Below are positions 17,528 through 27,567 of a DNA stretch of 57,918 nucleotides, one piece after another. Positions within the stretch are counted from its first letter, which is position 1. The number at the start of each line of letters is the position of its first letter. This DNA comes from Rubrivivax sp. (GTDB lineage: Bacteria > Pseudomonadota > Gammaproteobacteria > Burkholderiales > Burkholderiaceae_C). The stretch spans positions 1 through 57,918 of the forward strand of contig JAIYCR010000068.1 of assembly GCA_027487905.1 (NCBI GenBank). Reading direction: 5' to 3'. A program made the position numbers and the translations under genes. The notes beneath the pieces are model-generated. The model was not told where the DNA came from, did no database searches, and worked only from the letters and a program-made list of their open reading frames with translations.

Positions 17528-18097
17528 ATGCCCCCCTCGACGCCCCGGATCCACCGTCAGATTCCCGCAAGACTTGCCTTCGACGGGTGGTGTCGACGCC
17601 TGAAGCCCGGGGCGGCGGCCTGGGCGCTGGGCCTGTTCACGCTCGCCGGCGCGGTCGGGGTGCCGGCCCCGGCGCAGGCGCAGGCGCCGTCCGCCAGCGC
17701 AGCCCCGTCCCCGCAAGGCCGAGCGCAGACGCTGGCCATGGTGGACCTGCAGGCCGGCCTGCACCGCATCCGGGCGATGGTGGCGCGCTCGCCCGACGAG
17801 CGGGCCACCGGCCTGATGTGGCGCACCGAGATGCCGGCCAACGAAGGCATGCTATTCGTCTTCGAGCAGCCGCAGATGCAGTGCTTCTGGATGAAGAACA
17901 CGCTCATCCCGCTGGCCATCGCCTTCATCGACGACGACGGCCGCATCGTCAACCTGGACGAGATGAAGCCGCAGACCACCAACACCCACTGCTCGCAGCG
18001 GCCGGTGCGCTATGTGCTGGAGATGAATGCCGGCTGGTTCCAGCGCAAGGGCGTGGCCGCAGGCGATCGCCTGAGCGGCGGGCCGTTCAGGCGCTGA
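17528..18097 (+). CDS. Secreted DUF192-family protein
   Basis: A 189-residue protein from the ATG at 17528; another ATG at 17471 is in frame but would overlap the FNR box. A hydrophobic signal segment (PGAAAWALGLFTLAGAVGV) ends near AQAQA. The mature part is a DUF192 domain, with RATGLMWRTEMPANEGMLF, CFWMKNTLIPLAIAF and the C-terminal YVLEMNAGWF. The family is periplasmic or secreted and has no settled biochemical role. It is divergent from ccoI and convergent with sodB; the gap holds two sodB terminators. Confidence 0.88.
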   Translation: MPPSTPRIHRQIPARLAFDGWCRRLKPGAAAWALGLFTLAGAVGVPAPAQAQAPSASAAPSPQGRAQTLAMVDLQAGLHRIRAMVARSPDERATGLMWRTEMPANEGMLFVFEQPQMQCFWMKNTLIPLAIAFIDDDGRIVNLDEMKPQTTNTHCSQRPVRYVLEMNAGWFQRKGVAAGDRLSGGPFRR

Positions 18098-18110
18098 GGC
18101 CCGAGGCTAG

Positions 18111-18140
18111 GCCACGAAAAAACGGGCCCCTTGGGGCCCG
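18111..18140 (-). terminator. sodB terminator, distal copy
   Basis: CGGGCCCC (18123-18130) pairs with GGGGCCCG (18133-18140). On the minus strand it is followed by six T (18117-18122 read in reverse), then CGTGGC. It is nearly the same as the copy at 18145-18174, so the second may serve as backup. Confidence 0.75.
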
Positions 18141-18144
18141 GTCA

Positions 18145-18174
18145 GCCACGAAAAACGGGCCCCTCGGGGCCCGT
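18145..18174 (-). terminator. sodB terminator, proximal copy
   Basis: ACGGGCCCC (18155-18163) pairs with GGGGCCCGT (18166-18174), a 9-bp stem. On the minus strand a T-run and CGTGGC follow. It lies 55 bp past the sodB stop. With the distal copy it forms a 34-bp-period direct repeat starting GCCACGAAAA. Confidence 0.8.
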
Positions 18175-18229
18175 CGTGCATTCCGCGGGCGCCTGTCGGC
18201 CCGTGGCCTCGCTGATCGCCGTGCGGCGA

Positions 18230-18814
18230 TCAGGCGGCGAAGTTGGCTTCCGCGAAGTCCCAGTTCACCAGCGAGTTCAGGAAGGTTTCGACGAACTTCG
18301 GGCGGGCGTTGCGGTAGTCGATGTAGTAGGCGTGTTCCCACACGTCGATGGTCAGCAGCGGCTTGTCGCCGGTGGTCAGCGGCGTGCCGGCCGCGCCCAT
18401 GTTGACGATGTCCACGCTGCCGTCGGCCTTCTTCACGAGCCAGGTCCAGGCCGAGCCGAAGTTGCCCACCGCGCTCTTGGTGAAGGCTTCCTTGAAGGCG
18501 GCGTAGCTGCCGAACTTGGCGTCGATGGCCGCGGCCAGCGCGCCCTGGGGCGCACCGCCGCCGGCCGGCTTCATGCAGTTCCAGAAGAAGGTGTGGTTCC
18601 AGATCTGGGCGGCGTTGTTGTAGACGCCACCGGAGGACTTGCGCACGATGTCCTCGAGGGCCATCGACTCGAACTCGGTGCCCTTCTGCAGGTTGTTCAG
18701 GTTCACCACATAGGCGTTGTGGTGCTTGCCGTGGTGGAACTCCAGGGTTTCGCGGCTCAGGTGGGGCGCGAGGGCATCCAGCGAATACGGAAGGGCGGGC
18801 AGGGTGTGTTCCAT
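18230..18814 (-). CDS. sodB: Iron superoxide dismutase
   Basis: Dismutes superoxide in the cytoplasm. 194 residues, normal for the Fe/Mn family. Metal ligands are His27 (EFHHGKHH), His74 (IWNHTFFWN), Asp157 and His161 ([13 protein letters not shown]). Gln70 in NNAAQIWNH and the GSAWTWLV segment fit the iron form rather than the manganese form. It lies 74 bp after the xseA stop in the same direction and may be read from xseA as well as its own promoter. Two tandem terminators follow. Confidence 0.96.
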   Translation of the reverse strand: MEHTLPALPYSLDALAPHLSRETLEFHHGKHHNAYVVNLNNLQKGTEFESMALEDIVRKSSGGVYNNAAQIWNHTFFWNCMKPAGGGAPQGALAAAIDAKFGSYAAFKEAFTKSAVGNFGSAWTWLVKKADGSVDIVNMGAAGTPLTTGDKPLLTIDVWEHAYYIDYRNARPKFVETFLNSLVNWDFAEANFAA

Positions 18815-18888
18815 GGGGCAGGTCCTGGTGGGTGGCGCCGCTGGGGCGAAGAACGCGGAAAGACTTCGAGTTCGATTCTAAGGAGGGC

Positions 18889-20220
18889 TCATGGCCCCTG
18901 GTGGCCGAGGGGCGCGGTGCCGGGAGCGCCCGCCTCGAACTCGCGGCCGCTGACCTCCACCGTGAGGCGCCCGTCGCGCAGGCGGGCCGTCAGGGTGCTG
19001 CCCGGCGCCACGTCGCGCACGCTCGAGCGCGCGCGGCCGTCGGCGTCCACCAGCAGCGCATAGCCGCGGTCGAGCACCTGCAGCGGGTTGAGCAAGCCCC
19101 AGCGGGAACGGGCCAGCTCCAGGCGCTGCACCGCTTGCTGGCGGCGCTGGCGCACCGCGGCCACCTGACGCAGACCCAGGCGGTCCAGCGCCTGGGCGCG
19201 TCGCTGCACCGCCCCTTGAAGGGCGGCCAGCAGGCGGGTCTCCAGGTGGTCGAGCCGCCGCTGTTCGCGCGCCACCGCGCTGCGCGGCCTGGACAGGCGA
19301 ACGGCCGCCTGGTCCAGGCGCTGGGCCTGGCGATCGAGCTGCCGCTGGGCCGCCTGGACGAGCCGTCGGGCCCGGTGTGCCAGGTCGTCGAGCAGCTCGG
19401 ACTGGCTGGGCACGGCCAGCTCGGCCGCTGCCGTGGGCGTGGGTGCGCGCAGGTCGGCGGCGAAGTCGCACAGGGTGAAATCGGTTTCGTGCCCCACGCC
19501 GCAGACCACGGGAATGGCGCTGGAGGCCACCGCCCGCACCAGGCGTTCGTCGTTGAAGGCCCACAGGTCTTCGAGCGAGCCGCCGCCGCGGCACAGCAGC
19601 AGCAGGTCCACCTCCCGGCGCAGGTTGGCCGTGGCCAGTGCCTGCACCAGCGCAGGCGGGGCCTCGGCGCCCTGCACCGGCGCCGGGTAGACGATGACCT
19701 GCACCTGCGGCGCGCGGCGCGACAGCGCGGTGCACACATCGTGCAGCGCCGCCGCCCCGAGCGAGGTGACCACCCCCACCCGCCGGGGCAGGCGGGGCAG
19801 CGCCCGCTTGCGGTCGGCCGCGAACAGGCCCTCGGCCTCCAGCCGCGCCTTCAGGCGCAGGAACTGCTCGTACAGCGAGCCGTCGCCGGCCGGCTGCATC
19901 GACTCCACCACCAGCTGCAGTTCGCCTCGGGGCTCGTACAGGCCCACCCGCCCGCGCACCTGCACCCGCTGGCCCTCGCGGGGCACGAAGTCGAGCAGGC
20001 CGGCCGAGCGCCGGAACATCGCGCAGCGCACCAGGGCGGCGCCACCGTCGGCGTCCTTCAGGCTGAAGTAAAGGTGGCCGCTGGCCGGGCGGGACACCGC
20101 CGACAGTTCGCCGCTGACGGTGCAGGCCGGCAGGCGCGCCGAAATGGCGCTGGAGATGGCCTGCAGCAAGGCCGCGACCGTCCACACGGTGCGCGGCTGC
20201 AAGCCGCCTTCGGGGTTCAT
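18889..20220 (-). CDS. xseA: Exodeoxyribonuclease VII large subunit
   Basis: Catalytic large subunit of the single-strand exonuclease that works with XseB. The N-terminal OB-fold region (TVSGELSAVSRPASGHLYFS) is followed by the catalytic part with GVVTSLGAAALHD, LLLLCRGGGSLEDLW, FNDE and CGVGHETDFTLCDFAADLRA. A long Arg/Gln/Leu-rich coiled coil then spans residues about 270-385. I give the ATG at 20220 (443 residues); a GTG at 20268 is in frame and would add 16 residues. No strong Shine-Dalgarno marks either. The C-terminus runs past the conserved RDGRLTVEV. sodB follows. Confidence 0.94.
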   Translation of the reverse strand: MNPEGGLQPRTVWTVAALLQAISSAISARLPACTVSGELSAVSRPASGHLYFSLKDADGGAALVRCAMFRRSAGLLDFVPREGQRVQVRGRVGLYEPRGELQLVVESMQPAGDGSLYEQFLRLKARLEAEGLFAADRKRALPRLPRRVGVVTSLGAAALHDVCTALSRRAPQVQVIVYPAPVQGAEAPPALVQALATANLRREVDLLLLCRGGGSLEDLWAFNDERLVRAVASSAIPVVCGVGHETDFTLCDFAADLRAPTPTAAAELAVPSQSELLDDLAHRARRLVQAAQRQLDRQAQRLDQAAVRLSRPRSAVAREQRRLDHLETRLLAALQGAVQRRAQALDRLGLRQVAAVRQRRQQAVQRLELARSRWGLLNPLQVLDRGYALLVDADGRARSSVRDVAPGSTLTARLRDGRLTVEVSGREFEAGAPGTAPLGHQGP

Positions 20221-20268
20221 CGGCCGCAGACCCAATGCCTGCGCGGTTTGAGAACTCCACACCCGCAC

Positions 20269-20631
20269 GGCCTAAGGCCCTGCGGCCCACAGTGCCGTCG
20301 CAACGCTAGAAGCTTGGTCGCAAGCACTTGATTCATAAGGGAAAAAACGCTCCGAAAAACTCCGCCTGAGAACAGACCGGCCCGGTGGGTGCGAAATCCG
20401 GGTCGAACTTCCGGAATTGCCCACAAAGTTATCCACAGAAAGGGACGAGGCGGGAAGCGGTGAAAAGGAAGGCCGGACGGCACGCCACGGCGCTGCGCAA
20501 ACCATCACGGTGGACCGCCTTCGCTGCCGGGCCGGGGCGGCAGCGCGCCGCGCGACCTCATAATCCGCCGCACCCGCCACGGGCCTCGCAAGGCCCTGTG
20601 AGCGCCCCCTTGCACCACGGAGACGACAGGC
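20269..20631. other. Intergenic region with a DnaA box pair and the exbB promoter side
   Basis: This 363-bp gap separates divergent xseA and exbB. It holds a perfect DnaA box TTATCCACA at 20429-20437 and, 12 bp earlier, a degenerate copy TTGCCCACA at 20417-20425, in the same orientation. The surroundings (20330-20470) are less GC-rich than the genes around it. No gene, RNA or clear -10/-35 pair stands out. A GGAG for exbB lies near 20619. Confidence 0.5.
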
Positions 20632-21264
20632 TTGTTTTCCATCATACAAGCGGCCGGATGGCCGATCTGGCCCCTGATCGCCTGCTCAGTGGTGGCGCTC
20701 GCGCTGATCGGCGAGCGCTTCGCCAGCCTGCGCTCCTCCCGGGTGGCCCCGCCCAAGCTGGTGGACGAGGTGATCGGCGTCACGCGCGGCTCGCTCCCCT
20801 CGGCAGACATCGTCAACAAGCTGGCGGCCAACTCGCTGCTGGGCGAGGTGCTGGCCGCCGGACTGCGGGCGGTCGTTGCCGACCCCCGCATCAACGAGGC
20901 CAACCTGCGCCTGGCGCTGGAGACGGCGGGCAAGCGCGTGCTGCACCAGATGGAGCGCTACCTCGGCGCGCTGGGCACCATCGCATCGGCCGCCCCGCTG
21001 CTCGGGCTTCTGGGCACGGTCATCGGCATGATCGAGATCTTCGCGGCGCAGTCGCCCACGGGTGGCAACAACCCCCAGCAACTGGCGCATGGCATTTCCA
21101 TCGCCCTCTACAACACCGCCTTCGGCCTGATCATCGCCATCCCCGCGCTGATGTTCTACCGCTACTTCCGCAGCCGCGTGGACGCCTATGCGCTGAACCT
21201 GGAACAGGCCGCCGAGCGCTTCGTGCCCCACCTGCTGCGACACACCGCGCAGCGCGGCGGCTGA
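20632..21264 (+). CDS. exbB: MotA/TolQ/ExbB proton channel family protein
   Basis: A 210-residue inner-membrane component of a proton-driven motor, ExbB/TolQ family. It starts at a TTG (20632) with GGAG upstream and reads MFSIIQAAGWPIWPLIACSV. Three transmembrane helices are visible (about 8-28, 112-138, 158-180). The conserved LGTIASAAPLLGLLGTVIGMI and ISIALYNTAFGLIIAIPALMFY carry the Thr and Gly residues of the ion path. It is followed at 15 bp by exbD and then lpxK, an order usual in Burkholderiales. It is distinct from the second ExbB at 29284-30153. Confidence 0.92.
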   Translation: MFSIIQAAGWPIWPLIACSVVALALIGERFASLRSSRVAPPKLVDEVIGVTRGSLPSADIVNKLAANSLLGEVLAAGLRAVVADPRINEANLRLALETAGKRVLHQMERYLGALGTIASAAPLLGLLGTVIGMIEIFAAQSPTGGNNPQQLAHGISIALYNTAFGLIIAIPALMFYRYFRSRVDAYALNLEQAAERFVPHLLRHTAQRGG

Positions 21265-21279
21265 GGGTCCGGGCGAGCG

Positions 21280-21708
21280 ATGAACTTCAACCGTTCGCGC
21301 CCCGAGGAACCGGAGATCAACCTGATCCCGTTCATCGACGTGCTGCTGGTGATCCTGATCTTCCTGATGCTGGCCACGAGCTTTTCCAAGTTCACCGAGC
21401 TGCAGGTCACGCTGCCCACGGCCAGCGCCGAAGCGGCCCGTGACCGCCCGGGCGAGATCATCGTCTCGGTGGCGGCGGACGGCCGCTTCTCGGTGGGGGG
21501 CCGTGCGGTGGATGGCCGCAGCGTGGAAGCGCTGGCCGCCGAGCTCACCGCGGCGGCCAACGGCAAGCCCGAGACGATGGTGATCGTGTCGGCCGACGCG
21601 ACCGCAGCGCACCAGTCGGTGGTCAACGTGATGGACGCGGCCCGCCGCGCGGGGCTGGCCCGCCTCACCTTCGCCACGCAGACCCCCAACGGCGCGGCCA
21701 TCCGCTGA
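21280..21708 (+). CDS. exbD: Biopolymer transport protein ExbD/TolR family
   Basis: A 142-residue partner of the upstream ExbB. It has a short cytoplasmic start, one transmembrane helix (FIDVLLVILIFLMLATSF, about 17-35) with the key Asp of the proton path in PFIDVLLVILIF, and a periplasmic domain. The downstream periplasmic part ends with RLTFATQTPNG. It lies 15 bp after exbB and 32 bp before the lpxK frame. It probably energises a TonB or Tol-type system, but no TonB lies in this operon. Confidence 0.92.
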   Translation: MNFNRSRPEEPEINLIPFIDVLLVILIFLMLATSFSKFTELQVTLPTASAEAARDRPGEIIVSVAADGRFSVGGRAVDGRSVEALAAELTAAANGKPETMVIVSADATAAHQSVVNVMDAARRAGLARLTFATQTPNGAAIR

Positions 21709-21740
21709 ACGGCGGCCCGGTCCGACTTGCCCGGCCCGAT

Positions 21741-22847
21741 TTGCCCGCCCCTCCCCTCGAACCCTCCGGCCCGATCGCCGCCAGGCCGCCTGCGAAGCCG
21801 GCCGATCCCGATCGGTCCGGCCGGCTGCAGCGACGCCTGGAGGCCGCCTGGCTCGAACGCGACGGCCTGGGGCGCTGGCTGGCGCCGCTGGGCCTGGCGC
21901 TCGGTGGCCTGGCGGCGCTGCGTCGGGCCGGCTGGGAAAGCGGGCTTTGGCAGCCGGTGGATGTCGGATTGCCGGTGGTGGTGGTGGGCAACCTCGTCGC
22001 CGGCGGTGCGGGCAAGACACCGGTGGTGCTGGCACTGGTGGACGCGCTGCGCGCGGCGGGCCACCGGCCGGGCATCGTGTCGCGGGGCTACGGGGCGCGC
22101 GGCCGCAGCGGCGATGCGCCCCTGGAGGTGCTGCCGCACCTTCCGGCCCGCCTGACCGGGGACGAACCGCTGCTGCTGCGCCGCCGTGCCGCTTGCCCGG
22201 TGGTGGTGGGCAGCGACCGCGTCGCGGCGGCCCGGGCGCTGCGCGCCGCGCACCCGGAGCTCTCGGTGATCGTCTCCGACGACGGCCTGCAGCACCGCCG
22301 GCTGGGCCGTTGCGTGGAGGTGGTCGTCTTCGATGAGCGCGGTGCGGGCAATGGCCGCTGCCTGCCCGCCGGGCCGCTGCGCGAGCCCATGGCCGCGGCG
22401 CCTTCGCAGCGCATGGTGGTTGTCTACAACGCCGACGCACCCAGCACCCCCTGGCCCGGCCACAGTCTGCGGCGCGGCCTGTCGGGCGTGGTGAGCCTGC
22501 AGGACTGGTGGCAAGGCCGCCCGGCCAGCGCCGAGGCCCTGCAGGCGCTTCAGGGCCGCCCGCTGCTGGCCGCGGCCGGCACCGCCCGACCCGGGCGCTT
22601 CTTCGGCCTGCTGCGCGAGGCGGGGCTGGACATCCAGACCCTGCCCCTGCCCGATCACCACCCCTTCGACACCCTGCCCTGGCCCGCCGACGGGCCGCCG
22701 GTGGTCGTCACCGAGAAGGATGCGATCAAGCTCGACCCGGCCACCACCACCGCGCCACCGGTGTGGGTGGCGCCGCTAGACTGCCGGCTCGACCCCGCTT
22801 CCCTTGGCGCGGTGATGGCCCGGCTGAGCGCCACGCCGCCCTGCTGA
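21741..22847 (+). CDS. lpxK: Tetraacyldisaccharide 4'-kinase (lipid A synthesis)
   Basis: Phosphorylates the 4' position of the lipid A disaccharide at the inner membrane. About 368 residues. The N-terminal anchor-like segment [15 protein letters not shown] starts near residue 29, then the Walker [50 protein letters not shown] and the C-terminal [11 protein letters not shown]. Start uncertain: no in-frame ATG or GTG lies near; the TTG at 21741 is the best candidate. The first 28 residues are Pro-rich and not family-like, so the true start may be later. Genes for trm112 and kdsB follow. Confidence 0.93.
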   Translation: MPAPPLEPSGPIAARPPAKPADPDRSGRLQRRLEAAWLERDGLGRWLAPLGLALGGLAALRRAGWESGLWQPVDVGLPVVVVGNLVAGGAGKTPVVLALVDALRAAGHRPGIVSRGYGARGRSGDAPLEVLPHLPARLTGDEPLLLRRRAACPVVVGSDRVAAARALRAAHPELSVIVSDDGLQHRRLGRCVEVVVFDERGAGNGRCLPAGPLREPMAAAPSQRMVVVYNADAPSTPWPGHSLRRGLSGVVSLQDWWQGRPASAEALQALQGRPLLAAAGTARPGRFFGLLREAGLDIQTLPLPDHHPFDTLPWPADGPPVVVTEKDAIKLDPATTTAPPVWVAPLDCRLDPASLGAVMARLSATPPC

Positions 22848-22873
22848 CCCCACCCAGAGCCCGAGGACCCCCC

Positions 22874-23167
22874 ATGGACACCCGCATGCTCCAACTGCTC
22901 GTCTGCCCGATCTGCAAGGGGCCGCTCGAACACTGGCGCGACAGCCAGGAGCTGGCCTGCAAGGCCGACCGGCTGGCCTTTCCGGTACACGACGGCATTC
23001 CCGTGATGCTGGAGTCCGAAGCCCGCGCCTTCGACCCCGACCATCCGCACGGCCATGAAGACGGCGCCGCCGCCTTGGCGGCCGTGGCCGCCGCGGTGGA
23101 CGCGGTGGCCGCCAGCGGCACCGCCCCTGAAGCCGCATCGCCGCCTGCACCGAGCGCGGGGGCCTGA
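22874..23167 (+). CDS. Trm112 family protein with C-terminal extension
   Basis: A 97-residue protein. The first 60 residues are a Trm112/YcaR zinc-ribbon-like domain: [31 protein letters not shown] and [14 protein letters not shown]. Bacterial Trm112 proteins are about 60 residues. The last 35 residues here are Ala/Pro/Val-rich with a HPHGHED start and look disordered. The gene sits between lpxK and kdsB, its usual place. In other domains Trm112 activates methyltransferases; the bacterial role is unsettled. Confidence 0.9.
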   Translation: MDTRMLQLLVCPICKGPLEHWRDSQELACKADRLAFPVHDGIPVMLESEARAFDPDHPHGHEDGAAALAAVAAAVDAVAASGTAPEAASPPAPSAGA

Positions 23168-23251
23168 ATCCCACCCGAAACGGCCCACCCGACACTGCCA
23201 CCCGCGCGGCCCACCCACCCCGCCCGCACCCCTGCGCCGCGCATCGCCACC

Positions 23252-24025
23252 ATGTCGACCACCGCCTTCACCGTCGTCATTCCCGCCCGCCTGGCCTCGA
23301 CCCGCCTGCCGGGCAAGCCGCTGGCCGACCTGGAGGGATTGCCCATGGTCGTGCGGGTGGCGCGGCGCGCGGCGCAATCGGCGGCAGCGCAGGTGGTGGT
23401 GGCCGCCGACGACGAACGCATCGTCCAGGCCTGCGAGGCCCACGGCGTGCGGGCGCTGCTCACCTCGGCCGAGCACCCCACCGGCAGCGACCGGCTGGCC
23501 GAAGCCTGTGCGCGGCTGGCCCTGCAGGACGAGGACATCGTCGTCAACGTGCAGGGCGACGAGCCCCTCATCGACCCTGCGCTGGTGGGCGCCTGCGCGG
23601 CCCGGCTCGAGGCCCAGCCCGACTGCGTGATGGCCACCGCGGCGCATCCGCTGGCGGACGCCGACGAAGCCGCCAACCCCAACGTGGTCAAGGTGGTGCT
23701 CGACCGCGAGGGCCGCGCGCTGTATTTCTCCCGCTCGCCCATCCCCTTCTGGCGTGATCGGCCTTCGCCGCTGGCCCTGCCCGTGCCGCCGCTGCTGCGG
23801 CACATCGGCCTGTATGCCTACCGGGCCGGCTTCCTGCGGGCATTCCCGTCGTTGCCGCAAAGCCCGCTGGAAGCCATCGAGGCCCTGGAGCAGCTGCGCG
23901 TGCTGTGGCACGGTCACCGCATCGCGGTGGTGTGCACCGACTCGGCGCCAGCGCCCGGCGTGGACACGCCCGACGACCTCGAACGCGTGCGCGCCCTGTT
24001 GCGAGCCGGTCGCTTCGGCCCCTGA
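23252..24025 (+). CDS. kdsB: 3-deoxy-manno-octulosonate cytidylyltransferase
   Basis: Makes CMP-Kdo for the lipopolysaccharide inner core. 257 residues, normal length. The N-terminal nucleotide-binding motif is [63 protein letters not shown] and [12 protein letters not shown] are all conserved. The start ATG at 23252 is preceded by a C-rich stretch without a clear Shine-Dalgarno. It follows trm112 by 84 bp and precedes adk. Its substrates complement LpxK upstream: both act in LPS assembly. Confidence 0.96.
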   Translation: MSTTAFTVVIPARLASTRLPGKPLADLEGLPMVVRVARRAAQSAAAQVVVAADDERIVQACEAHGVRALLTSAEHPTGSDRLAEACARLALQDEDIVVNVQGDEPLIDPALVGACAARLEAQPDCVMATAAHPLADADEAANPNVVKVVLDREGRALYFSRSPIPFWRDRPSPLALPVPPLLRHIGLYAYRAGFLRAFPSLPQSPLEAIEALEQLRVLWHGHRIAVVCTDSAPAPGVDTPDDLERVRALLRAGRFGP

Positions 24026-24143
24026 CCTGGTCGAACAAGGGTTCACGCGTCAGTTCGCACAAGGTGTCGCGTGCTATGGTCCCTGCGATGATGCGACGGG
24101 TCATCGAGCGGGCATCCGAGCCGCCGCCCACGCCCCATCCTGA

Positions 24144-24812
<669 letters not shown>

Positions 24813-24934
24813 AGCCACCGCGGCTCGCCCCGGCGGCGCCGCCGTTTCCCACTGCAACTCGCCACAATCGGCCCGTCGCACTCGCACCCGAGTGCCGCGG
24901 GCTGTTTCATTTCCCCTTCAGGAGCACGAATCCC

Positions 24935-25702
24935 ATGGACATCCAAGGCAAGGTCTTCATCGTGACGGGCGCGGCCTCGGGCCTCGGCGAAGGCACCGCG
25001 CGCATGCTGGTCGCGCAGGGCGGCCGCGTGGTCATCGCCGACATGCAGGTCGAGCGTGGCCAGGCGCTGGCCGACGAGCTGGGCGCTGCGAACGCGGCCT
25101 TCGTGCGTTGCGACGTCAGCCAGGAGGCCGATGGCCAGGCGGTGGTGGACCGTGCGGTGGCCCTGGGCAAGCTGTGCGGCCTGGTGAACTGCGCGGGCAT
25201 CGCCATCGGCGTGAAGACCGTCGGCAAGGAAGGCGCCCATCCGCTGGCGGCCTTCCAGAAGGTGCTCAACGTGAACCTGCTGGGCAGCTTCAACATGATC
25301 CGGCTGGCCGCCACTGCCATGGCCCGCAACGAGCCGGAACCCACCGGCGAGCGCGGCGTGATGATCAGCACCGCCAGCGTGGCCGCCTATGACGGCCAGA
25401 TCGGTCAGGCGGCCTATGCGGCCAGCAAGGGCGGCGTGGTGGGCATGACGCTGCCCATCGCGCGCGACCTGGCGCGCAACGGCATCCGCAACATGACGAT
25501 CGCGCCGGGCATCTTCGGCACGCCCATGCTCTTCGGCATGCCGCAGGAGGTGCAGGACGCGCTGGCTGCCGGGGTGCCCTTCCCCAGCCGCCTGGGCACG
25601 CCGGCCGACTACGCCAAGCTGGTTCACTCCATCATCACCAACGAGATGCTCAACGGCGAGGTCATCCGACTGGATGGCGCCATCCGCCTGGCGCCCAAGT
25701 GA
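24935..25702 (+). CDS. Short-chain dehydrogenase, 3-hydroxyacyl-CoA dehydrogenase-like
   Basis: NAD-dependent SDR of 255 residues that resembles the HSD17B10 / 3-hydroxy-2-methylbutyryl-CoA dehydrogenase group. The nucleotide motif is [20 protein letters not shown] is the NAG motif. The catalytic Ser lies in [13 protein letters not shown] and Tyr/Lys in [19 protein letters not shown] and the C-terminal [12 protein letters not shown] complete the fold. AGGAG precedes the ATG. With the acyl-CoA synthetase 53 bp downstream it suggests beta-oxidation or branched amino acid catabolism. Confidence 0.88.
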   Translation: MDIQGKVFIVTGAASGLGEGTARMLVAQGGRVVIADMQVERGQALADELGAANAAFVRCDVSQEADGQAVVDRAVALGKLCGLVNCAGIAIGVKTVGKEGAHPLAAFQKVLNVNLLGSFNMIRLAATAMARNEPEPTGERGVMISTASVAAYDGQIGQAAYAASKGGVVGMTLPIARDLARNGIRNMTIAPGIFGTPMLFGMPQEVQDALAAGVPFPSRLGTPADYAKLVHSIITNEMLNGEVIRLDGAIRLAPK

Positions 25703-25755
25703 CGCGCCGAGCCTGACCGACCAGCAAGCCCTGACCGCCGTACCCGGAGCCTGCC

Positions 25756-27501
25756 ATGACCCCTTCCGAGCGCGCCAACCGCGGCCCCGCCGCCGCCCCG
25801 CCCTCGTCCAGCCCCTCGCCGCTGGAGCGCTTTCGCAGCGCCCGCGACTTCCTGCTCGCCCACCGCACCGACCATGACGCCGCCTGCCGGGGCTTCGAGT
25901 GGCCGCGGCTGGAGACCTTCAACTGGGCGCTGGACCACTTCGACGACCTGGCCCGGGGCAATGACGCGCCGGCGCTGTGGATCGTCCACGAGGACGGGCG
26001 CGAGGACGTGCGCAGCTTCGCCGATCTGTCGGCCCGCTCGGCGCGGGTGGCGAACTGGCTCGAATCGCTGGGGCTTCAGCGCGGCGACCCGGTGCTGCTG
26101 ATGCTGGGCAACGAAGTGGCGCTGTGGGAGCTGATGCTGGCGTGCATCAAGGCGGGGCTGGTGATGATTCCGGCCACCACGCTGCTCAGCCGCGACGACC
26201 TGGCCGACCGTCTCGAGCGCGGCCGCGTGCGCGCCGTGGTGTGCAACCCTTCGCAGGCACCGAAGTTCGAGGGCCTGGCCGAGCACTGCGTCCGAGTCGC
26301 CGTGGGTGGCCGCTCGCCCGAGGGCTGGACGCACTACAGCGCCGCCGACGAGGCCCCGGCACAGTACGTGGCGCGAAAGCCCACCCTCGCCGACGAGCCG
26401 CTGCTGCTCTACTTCACCTCGGGCACCACCAGCAAGCCCAAGCTCGTGCAGCACACCCACACCAGCTACCCGGTGGGCCACCTGAGCACGGTGTACTGGA
26501 TCGGCCTGCTCAGCGGCGACGTGCACTGGAACATCTCGTCTCCGGGCTGGGCCAAGCACGCGTGGAGCTGCTTCTTCGCGCCGTGGATCGTCGGCGCCTG
26601 CGTGTTCATCCTCAACGCGGCCAAGTTCGAGCCGCGCCGGGTGCTGCAGACACTCGTCGACAAGGGCGTGACCAGCCTGTGCGCCCCCCCCACCGTGTGG
26701 CGCATGCTGATCCAGGAGCCGCTGGCGGACTACCCGGTGCGGCTGCGCGAAGCGCTGTCGGCGGGCGAGCCGCTGAACCCGGAGGTCATCGAGCAGGTGC
26801 GAAGCGCCTGGTCGCTCACCATCCGCGATGGCTTCGGGCAGACCGAGACCACCGCGCAGATCGGCAACCCGCCGGGCCAGGCCTTGAAGTTCGGCTCGAT
26901 GGGGCGTCCGCTGCCCGGCTACCGCGTGGTGCTGCTGGATGCGGAAGACCGGCCCGCCGACGAAGGCGAAGTCAGCCTGGACCTGGCGCACCGGCCGACC
27001 GGCCTCATGCGGGGCTATGCCCAGGACGAGGCCAAGACCGAAGCGGTGATGCGCAGCGGCTTCTACCGCACCGGAGACGTCGCCCAGCGCGATGCGGACG
27101 GCTACATCACCTACGTCGGCCGCGCCGACGACGTGTTCAAGGCGAGCGACTACCGCATCAGCCCGTTCGAGCTGGAAAGCCTGCTCATCGAGCACCCCGC
27201 GGTGGCCGAGGCCGCCGTCGTGCCCTCGCCCGACCCGCTGCGGCTGGCCGTGCCCAAGGCCTTCATCATCCTGCGCGCAGGCTTTGCACCCGATACGCAG
27301 ACGGCCCGCGACATCCTTGCCTTCGCGCGCGAGCGCCTGGCGCCCTACAAGCGCATCCGCCGGCTGGAGTTCGCCGACCTGCCCAAGACCATCAGCGGGA
27401 AGATCCGCCGGGTGGAACTGCGCAAGCGCGAGGAAGCCCGGCCGATGCCCGCGGTGGCGGGTGCGGCCGAATTCTTCGACGACGAACTCAAGGGCGGCTG
27501 A
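25756..27501 (+). CDS. AMP-dependent acyl-CoA synthetase
   Basis: Activates a carboxylic acid to its CoA thioester through an acyl-AMP. 581 residues. The P-loop-like motif is YFTSGTTSKPKLVQHTH; DGFGQTETT, FYRTGDVAQRD, GRADDVFKASDYRISPFE and the catalytic Lys region LPKTISGKIRR all fit. Overall character is closest to the medium-chain/ACSM-like group, so a fatty or aromatic acid is likely, but the substrate cannot be read from the sequence. GGAG lies before the ATG. It is probably co-transcribed with the SDR, and a hairpin follows the stop. Confidence 0.92.
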   Translation: MTPSERANRGPAAAPPSSSPSPLERFRSARDFLLAHRTDHDAACRGFEWPRLETFNWALDHFDDLARGNDAPALWIVHEDGREDVRSFADLSARSARVANWLESLGLQRGDPVLLMLGNEVALWELMLACIKAGLVMIPATTLLSRDDLADRLERGRVRAVVCNPSQAPKFEGLAEHCVRVAVGGRSPEGWTHYSAADEAPAQYVARKPTLADEPLLLYFTSGTTSKPKLVQHTHTSYPVGHLSTVYWIGLLSGDVHWNISSPGWAKHAWSCFFAPWIVGACVFILNAAKFEPRRVLQTLVDKGVTSLCAPPTVWRMLIQEPLADYPVRLREALSAGEPLNPEVIEQVRSAWSLTIRDGFGQTETTAQIGNPPGQALKFGSMGRPLPGYRVVLLDAEDRPADEGEVSLDLAHRPTGLMRGYAQDEAKTEAVMRSGFYRTGDVAQRDADGYITYVGRADDVFKASDYRISPFELESLLIEHPAVAEAAVVPSPDPLRLAVPKAFIILRAGFAPDTQTARDILAFARERLAPYKRIRRLEFADLPKTISGKIRRVELRKREEARPMPAVAGAAEFFDDELKGG

Positions 27502-27538
27502 AGCCGCTGCAGGCGATCAACGGGCTGAAGGGCCCGAA

Positions 27539-27560
27539 GGGGCTGCAGCGATGCAGCCCC
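27539..27560. terminator. Hairpin between convergent acyl-CoA synthetase and tonB
   Basis: GGGGCTGCA (27539-27547) pairs with TGCAGCCCC (27552-27560) around GCGA, a stable GNRA-type loop. No strong T-run follows on either strand. The position between converging genes suggests a shared terminator. Confidence 0.55.
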
Positions 27561-27567
27561 GGCGCAT

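Noticed and set aside
24831-24844. GC palindrome after adk as a rho-independent terminator
   Set aside because: A perfect palindrome without loop or real T-run (TTTCCC only); too weak to list as a terminator.
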